A stretch of DNA of 64,000 nucleotides from Saprospiraceae bacterium (GCA_028285545.1 JANQPA010000010.1:1-64000); one strand, 5' to 3'; shown: positions 35,119 through 44,444, numbered from the stretch's first letter. Notes: generated by a model not told the origin, from the sequence alone. A program made the numbers and translations.

Positions 35119-36525
35119 ATGAAAAAATGGATTTTTCTTTCCCTGGCTTTGCATGCCATCTACCTTTCTGGTCAGGAAGTCACCAATTATCAAATCGTAA
35201 TAAACCAGGCAGATCCTTTCAAGATTAAGGTTAAAGCAATTTTTCCTTTAGCCATTGACACTCTTTACATCCATTCCAGTTGTCCCAATTATGATTATCC
35301 AGAGGGCTGGTCGACATTTATCAAACCTCAGTCGGCAAATCTTAAATTCCTAGGTAATTCGAAGTGGATTGCCCAGGGAAAAGAGATCAGCTATGAGGTA
35401 GATTTGTCTTTTGTGAAAAAAAATTGGGATGTGGGCAACGAGCAGGCCGGACTCTACATAGACCAATCCATGTTTGTAGCCACCCGAGCTTTATTTCTGA
35501 GCCCTCCCAGTGATCAAAAATTCGAGGTTAAATTTGATCTCCCCAAAGATTTCGTGGTCACTACTCCCTGGACTTCCCTCGGATCCAATCGCTTCCTCGT
35601 CAGTTCCAGGCAAGAGTTAATGAACAACACAGTAGTATGGGGTTTGCGTGGCCCTGAAACTATTAAGGAAGGAAACTTTAAGCTGAATTTTATTTTATTA
35701 GGTTATGATAAAAAAATTTCTAATCGGGTTCGGAAAACATTTAAGGCAGTATTAAAAGAATATCTGGAGCTATTCCCCCAAACCCCCAATTCCAATTATC
35801 TAATTACAGTATTTCCATTTGAGCAAAACGACGGGGAAGCTTATGAATCGAGTAATGCTTTTTCATTAAAATCGCCCATCAGTGATGACAATAAGATTAT
35901 TTGGGCCAATTTGTTTGCCCATGAATTATTTCATTTCTGGAATGGGAAAATGATCAATACTGCGGATAGTGAGGAGACCGAATGGTTTTCGGAAGGTTTT
36001 ACGGAGTATTATTCTAATCTAGCTTTAATCAGGTCCAAAGTCCTTTCCGAAACGGCCTTTTACCGAACCATTGAGAAGACAATTGGCCTTTACTACTATT
36101 TCAAAAACAGTCAATATCGTAAGCTTTCCATAATGGAGGCTGGAACTGGAGATTCCTACTACCGCTTTGGTGTCTATAATGGAGGATGGTGTGCAGCCTT
36201 TGTCATGGACATGATGATCCGCGAAAAACTAGCTGGCAAAAGCCTGGATGATTTTATGCATTTCCTGTTTGAAAAATATGCTTTACCAGGTAAGATATGT
36301 GGCCTGAATGAATTAAAAGTAGCTTTTCAGGAATTTATGGGTTCGGACACAGGCGATTATTTTGGTAAGTACATTTCAGGAGCGGAGCTATTGCCTCTGG
36401 AAAGTTACTTCCAAAGTATGGGTATCAGTTTGGATTATACGGATTATGAGGGGACAGCTTTTTTGTTTAGTAAGCCTGGAGCTAGCGCTGTTCAAAGAGA
36501 AAAGCAAGGTAGGTGGATGAAATAA
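35119..36525 (+). CDS. M61-like secreted metallopeptidase
   Basis: I choose the ATG at 35119 (MKKWIFLSLALHAIYLSGQE), which gives an ideal signal peptide; the frame is open from 35083. The 468-residue product has an N-terminal beta domain and a gluzincin catalytic domain: AHELFHFWNGK with zinc ligands H268 and H272 and catalytic E269, and TEWFSEGFTEYY with the third ligand E292, 20 residues later. HExxHxWN and WFSEGF are hallmarks of family M61 (glycyl-aminopeptidase-like) and related M1 peptidases. No PDZ domain, usual in full-length M61 proteins, is visible at the C-terminus, so the protein is shorter than typical. It probably acts in the periplasm. It stands alone, diverging from padR. Confidence 0.8.
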   Translation: MKKWIFLSLALHAIYLSGQEVTNYQIVINQADPFKIKVKAIFPLAIDTLYIHSSCPNYDYPEGWSTFIKPQSANLKFLGNSKWIAQGKEISYEVDLSFVKKNWDVGNEQAGLYIDQSMFVATRALFLSPPSDQKFEVKFDLPKDFVVTTPWTSLGSNRFLVSSRQELMNNTVVWGLRGPETIKEGNFKLNFILLGYDKKISNRVRKTFKAVLKEYLELFPQTPNSNYLITVFPFEQNDGEAYESSNAFSLKSPISDDNKIIWANLFAHELFHFWNGKMINTADSEETEWFSEGFTEYYSNLALIRSKVLSETAFYRTIEKTIGLYYYFKNSQYRKLSIMEAGTGDSYYRFGVYNGGWCAAFVMDMMIREKLAGKSLDDFMHFLFEKYALPGKICGLNELKVAFQEFMGSDTGDYFGKYISGAELLPLESYFQSMGISLDYTDYEGTAFLFSKPGASAVQREKQGRWMK

Positions 36526-36693
36526 TAGGATGTTTTTCATATAGATTTTGAAGTAAATGAAAGTTTAGCCATTTTTATTCCCACTAATAATTTGAAAGAC
36601 TAAATTTCCTAGCAAAAATTAACCATTGAAAAGAGTCTAAAAAAAATTTAAATTGAATAAAAATCATTGGAAAACCGTCTAAACCCAAAGTCA

Positions 36694-37854
36694 ATGGCTC
36701 CAAACAAAACTTTTCTAGTTATAATTTTGCTCATCTCAGGAATATCATCTCCTAATTTTTTATTTTCTTCTTCGAATAAACACACGGATTCATTATTAAA
36801 AGCCTCCAAATTAAGTATCTGTAAAGCAATAGAATATGATCTAAACATACTGTTTAGCGATTCTTCTCTTTTTGGAAAAATCCAATGGATTCATGGTTCT
36901 GCAGATTACGATATTGACATTGTAGATATCTATCTCAATGGAGAAAAGATAATCAGCAATTTGGCATTTGGCGAAAGCACAGCATTAATGGATATTCCTT
37001 TAGGAATGAATAGAGTGGCGGTATCCCCAAGCTTTTTAGAAACACCAGACACCGCATGGAGTGGGCAAGATTTATTTATCGATACTGAATCAATTGACTC
37101 GACGAATCAGGAAAATGGGGATAGTTTTTTAGCCATACTAAATGGGGTACGAGATACAAGCATTCATTCCTGGGGAGGGTACAATACAAGTTTTAAAATT
37201 TCCACCTTTCGATCTCGGTGTAATGCAAAAGATTTATCCCCTTTTGATACAGAATTACTCTTTTTTCAATACATTATTGGATCCTCTCCTATTAACATCT
37301 TTTTGGAGGGGGATTCTATTCCTTTGATAAGTAATTTAAGCCCAGGGATATTTCCTTCTGGATACATTTCCCTACCATCAGGCAATAAATACAATTTGCA
37401 TCATTTGGATAGCTTGAGTCTTAATGAAAACACCTATGCCATCTATAACCTAGACTTTACAGAGACGGACAAAAGGGTGTTCACCCTCCTGATCGCAGGC
37501 ATGTACGGTTTTACGACAAGTAGTCCATCTGGCCCAAGTTTTGAAATGTACATAATAGATTGTGAAGGAAATGTAATAAGATCTCACAATACTATTTTTG
37601 ATGTAAGCACCCGAAGATTAGAGGAGCTGGGCATCCAATATTATCCCAATCCTGTAAAAAATAATTTGTTTCTTGAAACCCCAAAGTTTCTTGACAATTT
37701 GGAAATTATCAGTATGGAGGGCAAGGTCATCAGAAGTATGAAAAACCTATTAGGTTCAACTAATATTTCTCTGGTGGAGATACCAAGTGGCCTTTATTTC
37801 ATACGAGTCTATGCCGAACAAAAGTTATTTTGGGGGAAACTTATTAAACAGTGA
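36694..37854 (+). CDS. Secreted protein with T9SS sorting domain, DUF4397-like in parts
   Basis: The likely start is the ATG at 36694 (MAPNKTFLVIILLISGISSPN, a signal peptide); the frame is open from 36667 by TTG only. The 386-residue product contains a stretch that begins KIQWIHGSADYDIDIVDIYLNGEK. This resembles a DUF4397-type domain (HASPDAPAVDVYVNG in that family), and a second, similar module seems to start near GDSFLAILNGVRD. The C-terminus is a T9SS sorting domain (QYYPNPVKNNLFLET ... PSGLYFIRVY). The last 46 bp overlap the 3' end of the convergent decarboxylase gene. The function is unknown beyond surface export. Confidence 0.75.
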   Translation: MAPNKTFLVIILLISGISSPNFLFSSSNKHTDSLLKASKLSICKAIEYDLNILFSDSSLFGKIQWIHGSADYDIDIVDIYLNGEKIISNLAFGESTALMDIPLGMNRVAVSPSFLETPDTAWSGQDLFIDTESIDSTNQENGDSFLAILNGVRDTSIHSWGGYNTSFKISTFRSRCNAKDLSPFDTELLFFQYIIGSSPINIFLEGDSIPLISNLSPGIFPSGYISLPSGNKYNLHHLDSLSLNENTYAIYNLDFTETDKRVFTLLIAGMYGFTTSSPSGPSFEMYIIDCEGNVIRSHNTIFDVSTRRLEELGIQYYPNPVKNNLFLETPKFLDNLEIISMEGKVIRSMKNLLGSTNISLVEIPSGLYFIRVYAEQKLFWGKLIKQ

Positions 37855-39239
37855 GGAGGCAAATGAATCAGAGCATAATTCAATTCCTCAACCAGCATTT
37901 CTACATGCTTTTTATTTGTCTTATAACTAGAAATACAGGCCCTCAAAACACTTTCTCCATTATACTCCACATTGGATATCCAACACTTCCTTCTTTCCAA
38001 GAGGTAGTCTAAGACCATTTGCATAGGAAATTCATGGTTTTGATGTCGAAAACAAATTACAGGTAGAGAGGTGTGGTTAACAATTTCCCATCCATTTTCC
38101 ACAAGCAATTTTCTCAAATAATTCCCCATTTCAAATTGGTGGTTTAGCATCCTGGACAGGTTTTCTTCTCCCAATTCAGCCAGGAGCATAAATATTTTCA
38201 GTCCTATAAATCTTCTTGACCACAATAAGCCCACTTTGTATAAATCTGTCCGGTCTTCAAGCTCATCGGGAACATAATGAGCATCGATTGAGAAGGTACG
38301 TTTAGTGGCTTCTTTATGCTTAGTCAGAAAAAATCCTGCTCCGGTAGGAACAGGAAGCGTTTTGTGGGGATCCCAGGTAATGGAGTCGACTTCATGAATT
38401 CCTTTGAGAAATGATCTGGTATTTTCAGACAATACAAAGCCTGCTCCCCAGGCCCCATCTACATGAACCCATAAGTTTTCGGATTTGCCAAGGGAAGCAA
38501 TTTCAGATAAAGGATCAATTACTCCAAATGCAGTAGTACCTGCTGTAGCAATAACCATAAAAGGCTCCAGATCATTTTGCCTATCTTGTTTTATCTGCAA
38601 TTCCAGTTTTCCTACATCTAACCTTCTTTTTTCGTCTACAGGAATACGAATGACGGCCTCTCTACCCAATCCTGCCTGATGAGCAATTTTGATAATTGAA
38701 TCATGGGCATCTACAGAGGCATAAATAATCGGCTGCTTTTTTAAAGCCAAAAGCCCTCTTTTTCTATATTCCGGAAATCGCCTGGTTAAGGCACATAAGA
38801 CAGCTGTAAAATTCGATTCTGAACCTCCATTTGTGTAATAGGAAAAGGAAGTTTTAGGATCAAATCCAAGTTTTCTAGTAATATAATCGAGGCTAATCTT
38901 CTCTATTTCATTGGCAGCAGGTGAAAACCACCATGCTCCTAATTGAGGATTGTAAATGGCCGCCAATGCATCAGCCACTACCCCTGAAGAAGTAACACTA
39001 GGCTGAAATAAACCAAAATGCATAGGGTGATTGGTTTGTAAAGTCCACTTGTCCAAAAGTTGTATAACATCTTCTGTTATTTCTTCTAAAGGCACTCCAC
39101 CTTTGAAGTCATATTTATCCAAAGCGTTTTTTATCTTATCATAAGAAATCCTTGAAATCGCATCTTTATTTTCAATTTTTTCAAATATTCCATCTGATTT
39201 CTTTGCCAAAGACAGTAATTCTTTTTTTAAGGCTTCCAT
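37809..39239 (-). CDS. PLP-dependent group II amino-acid decarboxylase
   Basis: The 476-residue protein belongs to the pyridoxal-dependent decarboxylase group II family (aromatic amino acid/glutamate/tyrosine decarboxylase type). Visible elements are FGLFQPSVTSSGVVADALAAIYNPQLGAWWFSPAANEIE, the SYYTNGGSESNFTAVLCAL cofactor region, IATAGTTAFGVIDPL, VHVDGAWGAG with the PLP-contacting Asp, and WDPHKTLPVP with K293 as the Schiff-base lysine. The substrate cannot be chosen from motifs alone. The gene stands alone with a 435-bp upstream gap. The final ~15 codons lie in the overlap with the convergent T9SS gene and read as a non-conserved tail. Confidence 0.88.
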   Translation of the reverse strand: MEALKKELLSLAKKSDGIFEKIENKDAISRISYDKIKNALDKYDFKGGVPLEEITEDVIQLLDKWTLQTNHPMHFGLFQPSVTSSGVVADALAAIYNPQLGAWWFSPAANEIEKISLDYITRKLGFDPKTSFSYYTNGGSESNFTAVLCALTRRFPEYRKRGLLALKKQPIIYASVDAHDSIIKIAHQAGLGREAVIRIPVDEKRRLDVGKLELQIKQDRQNDLEPFMVIATAGTTAFGVIDPLSEIASLGKSENLWVHVDGAWGAGFVLSENTRSFLKGIHEVDSITWDPHKTLPVPTGAGFFLTKHKEATKRTFSIDAHYVPDELEDRTDLYKVGLLWSRRFIGLKIFMLLAELGEENLSRMLNHQFEMGNYLRKLLVENGWEIVNHTSLPVICFRHQNHEFPMQMVLDYLLERRKCWISNVEYNGESVLRACISSYKTNKKHVEMLVEELNYALIHLPPHCLISFPQNNFCSA

Positions 39240-39674
39240 TTGATTCGAATTTTAAGTGCATGTGGATCTTGTTCACCCTACAAAATTCTTTCAAAAGATG
39301 GCCTTCATCTTCTGGGATTTCCAGGATTTTTTTATCTATTGGAAATCATAGAACAGAAGATTTTCTAACATACTCTTAAATATGACTCCTCCCGAAAATC
39401 TTGGGATATTTCATTCTTAATCACCAAAAAATGGGAGATAAATAACTGCCTTCTGCAGTCAGGGAGACAAATGGAAAATAAATAGAGATATATAGTTTTA
39501 ATGTTAATGGTTTTCCAAACTTAAAAAGGCAAATCCATAACACGCTGGATAATTCATATAAATTGTAAATGGATTTGACAATTTTTCTCCATATATCTCA
39601 ATTTGTCTCAAATTGTCTCGAATCTGAGATCACTTTTTGTGAATATTTTTAGAAAATTTGGGACGGGTCATGTT
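39240..39674. other. 435-bp gap without a gene
   Basis: The gap lies between the start of the decarboxylase and the 3' end of the creatininase-like gene. I see no convincing coding frame. Near its right end is a short 10-bp tandem pattern, TCTCAATTTG TCTCAAATTG TCTCGAATCTG (39596-39626). At about 39449-39460 is a small CTTCTGCAGTC-type inverted repeat. The decarboxylase promoter should lie within the first 150 bp, but no good TAnnTTTG element was found on the minus strand. Confidence 0.5.
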
Positions 39675-40451
39675 TCACTTTTCATACAAATCTTCCAAAT
39701 CAGTCTCCCCCAATTCAATCAAAAATTCACTTATTTCACGAGTAGCCTGGCTTAAAAAGGCCTTTCCCTTTTCAGCACTTGATTGGATAGGGTCCCCTAC
39801 CCCAGTATCCTCCGTCACTTTGGTCCATTGGCGTTGAGCAGTAACCCATCCATCTTTTAAGCCTTTAATTCGAAAACGCTTCTCGGCCCCTTTTCCTGCA
39901 TCTTGGAGGGGAAGCACTAAATTTGGACGGATGTGCATCATAGCGCTCGTTTCCAGCTCCCCGGCATGATCACCTGGTTCATCAAAATACTCCTTGGCAT
40001 TTCCAATCTTCCACCAATCGATGCTGCAAACAAACACTTCCGGAAAGTCAATTGACAATTCTCGAATCATATTTTTGAAATGGTTGCCCCCATGAGAATT
40101 CAGGATTAGCAATTTGTCCATGTTGTGGCGAGACAAAACATCTACCACATCTTTAAGAATAGCATATTGGGTGCTTGGTCGAAGATTCATACATAATTTG
40201 ATATCCAATTGCCCTGTATTAATACCAAAAGGAATACAAGGTAGCACGACAGTCTTTGCTCCGGCTTCCCAGGCCAGCCTTGCAGATTCTTCTGCCACAA
40301 AAGTCGCTTCATAATTGTCAGTAGCATAAGGCAGGTGATAATTATGCGCTTCGGTAGCTCCCCAGGGCAATATGGCTACTTTATAGGAAGTTTCTTTTAC
40401 GGTTTTCCAATTGGTTTCTGCTAGGATAAAGGGTCTGGGTTGTGGAGGCAT
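39675..40451 (-). CDS. Creatininase-family amidohydrolase
   Basis: The 258-residue protein has the metal-binding pattern of the creatininase fold: LPWGATEAHNYHLPYATD with E34, H36 and D45, LNSHGGNH with H120, and GDHAGELETSAMM with D161/H162 and E165. Characterised relatives include creatininase, formamide hydrolases of pyrimidine/riboflavin metabolism and the peptidase MftE, so the substrate is open. The HGGNH form and length fit the broad family rather than true creatininase. It has no signal peptide and should be cytoplasmic. It stands alone; no partner gene suggests a pathway. Confidence 0.85.
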   Translation of the reverse strand: MPPQPRPFILAETNWKTVKETSYKVAILPWGATEAHNYHLPYATDNYEATFVAEESARLAWEAGAKTVVLPCIPFGINTGQLDIKLCMNLRPSTQYAILKDVVDVLSRHNMDKLLILNSHGGNHFKNMIRELSIDFPEVFVCSIDWWKIGNAKEYFDEPGDHAGELETSAMMHIRPNLVLPLQDAGKGAEKRFRIKGLKDGWVTAQRQWTKVTEDTGVGDPIQSSAEKGKAFLSQATREISEFLIELGETDLEDLYEK

Positions 40452-40681
40452 TCCAATTTATTTTTTCAGGTTTATTATTTTGATTTAAAAGCTAATTGAA
40501 GGAGCATCTTTTGTGCTTTTTAAAAGTGCCTTTGTAATCTATTCAAAATTTTAAATGTATAAAATGCGTTCAAGCTAGAAACGACACATTTATGCTCCCA
40601 GTTAAAATTAATACTAGTACTTTTAGAATTGCAAATTACTAGTGTTCCCGCCTTCAAATACTTACAATTAAAGTTTAGAAA

Positions 40682-41262
40682 ATGAAAAAAGCACTCCTCT
40701 TTTTTGCCCTATTTATAATATTGCTTAATTGTAACAATGACAATATTGAGAATAGGATTGAAGATGCAGTCAAAATTACAGTAAATGGTCCCTATTCATT
40801 AGAACACATTGCCAGTAAATATGATATGAAGACAAGTGATTCTTTAGATCAAACTGATTCCAGTCATGTTGCCACTATTATTAATAAGTCAAGTGATATC
40901 CTTTATTTATTTACAAATAAAATTTAGGGAGATTTATGGTATTTTCCATCATCTATGTTGAAGTACAAATGCTCTGGAGATATCCTTAGTTTAGTGACCA
41001 TAAGTTGTGAAGGCTTTTTGAACCTGAATTGACTCCACTATACCCTAATGATTCCACTGTATTTTTATCAGGATTTAGAAATGCAATAGAATAAAGTGCC
41101 AATGTTATTTTAATGAACTTTCAATATTCTAAGGATAAAGAAGGATTTAAAGAGGAGATGAAAAAAGCCGTCATTTATGAAGTGAATAGATTAAAGATAA
41201 TTCGAAAATTAGATGGGTTAGAGGATATGGTTTGTACCGATAAATCTAAACTAAAAAACTAG
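40682..41262 (+). pseudogene. Decayed small lipoprotein-like gene (stop codons and frameshift)
   Basis: An intact start (MKKALLFFALFIILLNC, a lipoprotein leader with Cys at 17) leads to a stop at 40925-40927 after 81 codons. The same frame stays open after that stop (GDLWYFPSSMLKY ... EGFLNLN) to 41032. The sense then continues in another frame from about 41011 (RLFEPELTPLYPNDSTVFLS GFRNAIE), crosses a TAA, and goes on (SANVILMNFQYSKDKEGF KEEMKKAV...) to a stop at 41260-41262. The parts add up to one protein of about 190 residues broken by two in-frame stops and one frameshift. Only the first 81 codons are translatable as one piece. The family is not recognised. Confidence 0.65.
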
Positions 41263-41268
41263 GTCTTA

Positions 41269-42297
41269 ATGAATTTTGATAACCAATTAATATTCTTTTT
41301 CAGTGCTTTAGGAGCCTTCAATGGCTTTATCCTTTCCATTTATTTTGCTGTTAAAGCCAGGAAAAAAGAATTTTCCAGTTATTTCTTGGCCTTGTTAATT
41401 CTTACCTTAAGCATAAGAACCATTAAATCGGTTTTTTTCTATTTTAACCCATCTTTAGCCAATATATTTATTCAAATAGGCTTGTCTGCTTGCATATTGA
41501 TTGGTCCATTCCTGTATTTGTATTTAAAATCATTTAAAGAAAAAGCGAATTGGGCAGTCCATGTTTTACCTTTTTTAGTGGGGATTACGATACTGGGAAT
41601 AGTTTATCCGTATGTTGAACATCGAAGAGTATGGAGTCTAGGGATAGTAAGAGGAATTTACCTGCAATGGTTAGTCTATATCCTTTTGTCATTCAAGTAT
41701 ATAAAGCCCTTAATTTTCAAGCAAAAAACCATCAATACTACATTCAGAAAAATTGATATTTGGAAATTAAGCATCTATCTCGGTGTATTTGCCATTTGGC
41801 TGGCCTATAATATTGGTCCTTATACCTCTTATATTGTAGGAGCTTTATCCTTTTCCTTTGTGTTGTACTTAATTATTTTACTCTTTATTTTTAGTGGGCA
41901 TAAAGGATCTTCATTTTTTCAAGAAAAAGAGAAGTACAAGAACAAGGAGATGGCTCCAGAAACCTTAGCCCAAATTGAGCAAACCCTCTCCACCATCATT
42001 GAAAAAGAGTTGTTCCTAAATCCCAACCTCACCTTGACCGAAGCCTCTAAAGAATTGAATATTTCTAAGCATACCCTATCCCAATATTTAAATGAACAAC
42101 TGGGTAAATCCTTTTCCACTTATATCAACGAATTGAGGATTGAAAAAGCTAAAGCGTTTTTACAATCTGAAAACCCCTATACCATCGAAGGCCTGGGATA
42201 TGAAAGTGGTTTCAATTCAAAATCGACCTTCCATTCTACTTTTAAAAAATTGACTGGTCAAACTCCTGCAGAGTATAGAAAAAGTAAAGGTTTTTAG
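41269..42297 (+). CDS. Membrane-anchored AraC-family transcriptional regulator
   Basis: The 342-residue protein has about seven hydrophobic segments in residues 8-215 (FFFSALGAFNGFILSIYFAV, YFLALLILTLSI, FIQIGLSACILIGPFLYLYL, and so on). A linker and a C-terminal AraC/XylS double helix-turn-helix follow (about 240-342; LTLTEASKELNISKHTLSQYLNEQLGKSFSTYINELRIEKAK and GYESGFNSKSTFHSTFKKLTGQTPAEYRKS). Such 7TM-AraC fusions are common in Bacteroidota and probably sense membrane or periplasmic cues directly. It follows the decayed gene by only 6 bp, and may once have been co-transcribed with it. Target genes are unknown; the NTF2-like gene 320 bp downstream is a possibility. Confidence 0.88.
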   Translation: MNFDNQLIFFFSALGAFNGFILSIYFAVKARKKEFSSYFLALLILTLSIRTIKSVFFYFNPSLANIFIQIGLSACILIGPFLYLYLKSFKEKANWAVHVLPFLVGITILGIVYPYVEHRRVWSLGIVRGIYLQWLVYILLSFKYIKPLIFKQKTINTTFRKIDIWKLSIYLGVFAIWLAYNIGPYTSYIVGALSFSFVLYLIILLFIFSGHKGSSFFQEKEKYKNKEMAPETLAQIEQTLSTIIEKELFLNPNLTLTEASKELNISKHTLSQYLNEQLGKSFSTYINELRIEKAKAFLQSENPYTIEGLGYESGFNSKSTFHSTFKKLTGQTPAEYRKSKGF

Positions 42298-42617
42298 TGC
42301 GATTCTATATATCCGAACTACTCTTGTATTATTTTATTCTCCTTGAAACAAGATGTTTGGCATCTTTGAAATCCAATTGAATGGAATAAGAACATAATAA
42401 GGAAAATCTTTCATAAGCAATATAAAATTTGATTAAGCAAAGGATTGCTAAGCTTGGAAAGGTTGGTAAGCCTTTGCGAACCAGTAGCTTACCAATCCCT
42501 ACATTTCATTGCGGGCTTAGTAATCTTCTATCAAGTCATATTTTATTTATCTATCCAACAAAGCAGGTCTTTGTTTTAATGTTTAAATGATTTTGATAAA
42601 ACACTAAAAAGCAAGTA
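42298..42617. other. 320-bp gap without a gene
   Basis: The gap separates the AraC regulator from the NTF2-like gene on the same strand. A 9-10 bp inverted repeat (TTGGTAAGC at 42463-42471, GCTTACCAA at 42487-42495) with a 15-nt loop may serve as terminator of the regulator gene, although it lacks a T-run. A 17-bp string GATTAAGCAAAGGATTG (42431-42447) recurs at 62471-62487. No open frame is convincing. Confidence 0.4.
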
Positions 42618-43061
42618 ATGAAAAAAACAACCCTGACTGTTTTCAGCCTATTCTTTATAACTGCCATATTTTGTCAAGAAAAGGGCAACAAAAACGATTT
42701 TCAAGAAATTACCACAACGATTATGCTTTATATTGATGGAACCGCCAATGGGGAACCAGAAAAATTAGAGAAAGCATTCCATCCAGATTTTAATTTATAC
42801 TCTGTAAAAGAGAACGATAGTCTAAGAGTTTGGGCTGGTTCAGATTATGTTGGCAGAATCAAGAAAGGGGTGAAAAATACTCGACAAGGCAGAATTATTT
42901 CGATAGATTACGAAAAGGATGCCGCCATTGCCAAGGCAGAAATCGTCATTCCGGGCTGGCGTATTTTTACCGATTATTTTCTGCTTTTAAAATATGAGGG
43001 AAGCTGGAAAATTGTGCATAAAAGTTATACCTGGAGGCCCTATCCGAAATCAAAAGAATAG
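42618..43061 (+). CDS. Secreted NTF2-like (putative lumazine-binding, Lumazine_bd_2) protein
   Basis: The 147-residue protein has a leader (LTVFSLFFITAIFCQ) and a single NTF2-like/SnoaL fold. The fold shows in ITTTIMLYIDGTANGEPEKLEKAFHPDFNLYSV, DYVGRIKKG, and the paired strands IISIDYEKDAAIAKAEIVI and FTDYFLLLKYEGSWKIVHKSYT. The pattern matches the family annotated as putative lumazine-binding, which in Bacteroidota is usually periplasmic and of unknown role. No catalytic residues are evident. It converges with the TPR/anti-sigma-like gene at 43084 (22-bp gap). Confidence 0.82.
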   Translation: MKKTTLTVFSLFFITAIFCQEKGNKNDFQEITTTIMLYIDGTANGEPEKLEKAFHPDFNLYSVKENDSLRVWAGSDYVGRIKKGVKNTRQGRIISIDYEKDAAIAKAEIVIPGWRIFTDYFLLLKYEGSWKIVHKSYTWRPYPKSKE

Positions 43062-43083
43062 CTATTAATATTAAAGGAAAGGA

Positions 43084-43845
43084 TCACCCCTTTTCTATTA
43101 ATTTATTAATGGCTTTGAGGAGTTTCCTTTTGGTGGCATCTTCATCTGAGGCATTACTACTCTGCAACAAACGTTGACTTTCTTCTAAGTTCCCTTCTTT
43201 TAAATAAATAAGAGCCAAATAAAATTCAGCCTCGCTCTTTAATAAATTTGAACCATTGCTTATTTCAGAAAACACCTTTTTGGCAGCAGTATAATCAGCT
43301 GTTTCCATCAGTGAATAGCCTTGGGCTAGTTTTAAAATGCTTAGGGAAGGATCTTCCTGCAAACAGGTTTCAATAAGTGGTAGAGTTTGATCATATACCC
43401 CTGAGTTAAATAAGCGAACTAAGTCTTGATAATTGCTGCATACCTCTTCACCTCTAGTGGTTAATTCCAAGGGTATAGGTTTTTTGTAGGCCTGATATAA
43501 ATTTTCTGGATTTTGTGTAGGAACGGAAATTTTAAAAACAACAAAGGCAGTAATTGCTAATAAAATGGCAGCAGCAATTCCTTGAAAGTAACGGTTTCTA
43601 AATATTGAAAAAATTGAGTTATTGGATTCGGAGGAGAACTTCTTTTTATTCAATTCTCTAATTTCATCCAATGTAATGCCTCCTGATATTTTATGACTCA
43701 AGTATTGGTGCATCTTTTTTTGATCGTTCAGGGCATTAGATAGTTCAGGTTCTTGAGTCAATCGCTGTTCAAAAGCCTTTTTCTCTTGCTCAGTTAATTT
43801 GCCGTTTATATAATCCTCTATTCGATCAATATCTTTTTTACTCAT
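43084..43845 (-). CDS. Membrane TPR protein, likely anti-sigma partner of the adjacent sigma factor
   Basis: The 253-residue protein has an N-terminal cytoplasmic region (residues 1-75, DRIEDYINGKLTEQEKKAFEQRL...NALNDQKKMHQYL) of the type found in Bacteroidota anti-sigma-like proteins. One membrane helix follows at about 87-106 (YFQGIAAAILLAITAFVVF) and then a periplasmic part with TPR-like helices (LVRLFNSGVYDQTLPLIETCLQEDPSLSILKLAQGYSLMETADYTAAKKVFSEI...). No zinc-binding HxxxCxxC motif is present, so it is not a ZAS-type anti-sigma factor. The ATG overlaps the sigma stop (ATGA, 43842-43845), the standard arrangement for sigma/anti-sigma pairs. The periplasmic TPR could sense the CHAT protein or cargo encoded beyond. 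Confidence 0.75.
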   Translation of the reverse strand: MSKKDIDRIEDYINGKLTEQEKKAFEQRLTQEPELSNALNDQKKMHQYLSHKISGGITLDEIRELNKKKFSSESNNSIFSIFRNRYFQGIAAAILLAITAFVVFKISVPTQNPENLYQAYKKPIPLELTTRGEEVCSNYQDLVRLFNSGVYDQTLPLIETCLQEDPSLSILKLAQGYSLMETADYTAAKKVFSEISNGSNLLKSEAEFYLALIYLKEGNLEESQRLLQSSNASDEDATKRKLLKAINKLIEKG

Positions 43846-44444
43846 TGGGATATAAATTTACAATGATCATAATCGGGTTCTTTTCTCAAATTTTTTCTCC
43901 ATTGATCAATACAGGCCGATTTTCTTCTATAATAAGTGTTGGCCTCAGGCATTTCCAGTAATTTAATCATTTCTTTCACTGGGGTTTCCAATTTGTACAA
44001 TTCGAGCAGTCGCTGACAGGTATCGCTAAGGCTAAAGAATGTTTTTTCGAGTAAAAGAAAACAAATGGCATCGGCATTAGCTTTTTCTGCTAAACGTTCG
44101 GCTTCCATTTGGCTCTCTTTATATTGATCCAAAATAACTACTTCAAGCTGCTCCAGTTTTTTTCTTTTTCGAAGAACATCCATCCATTTATTTCTCCAAA
44201 TGGCCGATAGGAAGCCTCCCAAAGGACAGGTCAGATAAAATGCAGGATTTTGAGCGCTAATGGTCAAAACAATCATAGATTCTTGAAAAATATCTTCTGC
44301 GTCCTTTTTTTTCCCTTGATGATTTTTGATCCAAGCTAATATTTTTTCAAAAAAATGCTCGTAAATCTCTTGTATCCTTTCTCGATTCCCATTTCTGAAT
44401 CCTTCTACAATGTATTTTTGGTGGTCCTGGTGTACTTGTGGCAT
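43842..44444 (-). CDS. ECF-type RNA polymerase sigma factor
   Basis: The 200-residue sigma-70 family protein has region 2 (HFFEKILAWIKNHQGKKKDAEDIFQESMIVLT, FLSAIWRNKWMDVLRKRKKL) and region 4 (SDTCQRLLELYKLETPVKEMIKLLEMPEANTYYRRKSACIDQWRK). Regions 1 and 3 are absent, as in ECF factors. It would direct transcription to a special promoter set and be held by the membrane protein encoded by the overlapping downstream gene. The divergent lipoprotein and CHAT genes are natural candidate targets. I looked for a shared non-standard promoter before 44444 (minus), 44704 and 48652 (plus) and found none convincing. Confidence 0.88.
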   Translation of the reverse strand: MPQVHQDHQKYIVEGFRNGNRERIQEIYEHFFEKILAWIKNHQGKKKDAEDIFQESMIVLTISAQNPAFYLTCPLGGFLSAIWRNKWMDVLRKRKKLEQLEVVILDQYKESQMEAERLAEKANADAICFLLLEKTFFSLSDTCQRLLELYKLETPVKEMIKLLEMPEANTYYRRKSACIDQWRKNLRKEPDYDHCKFISQ

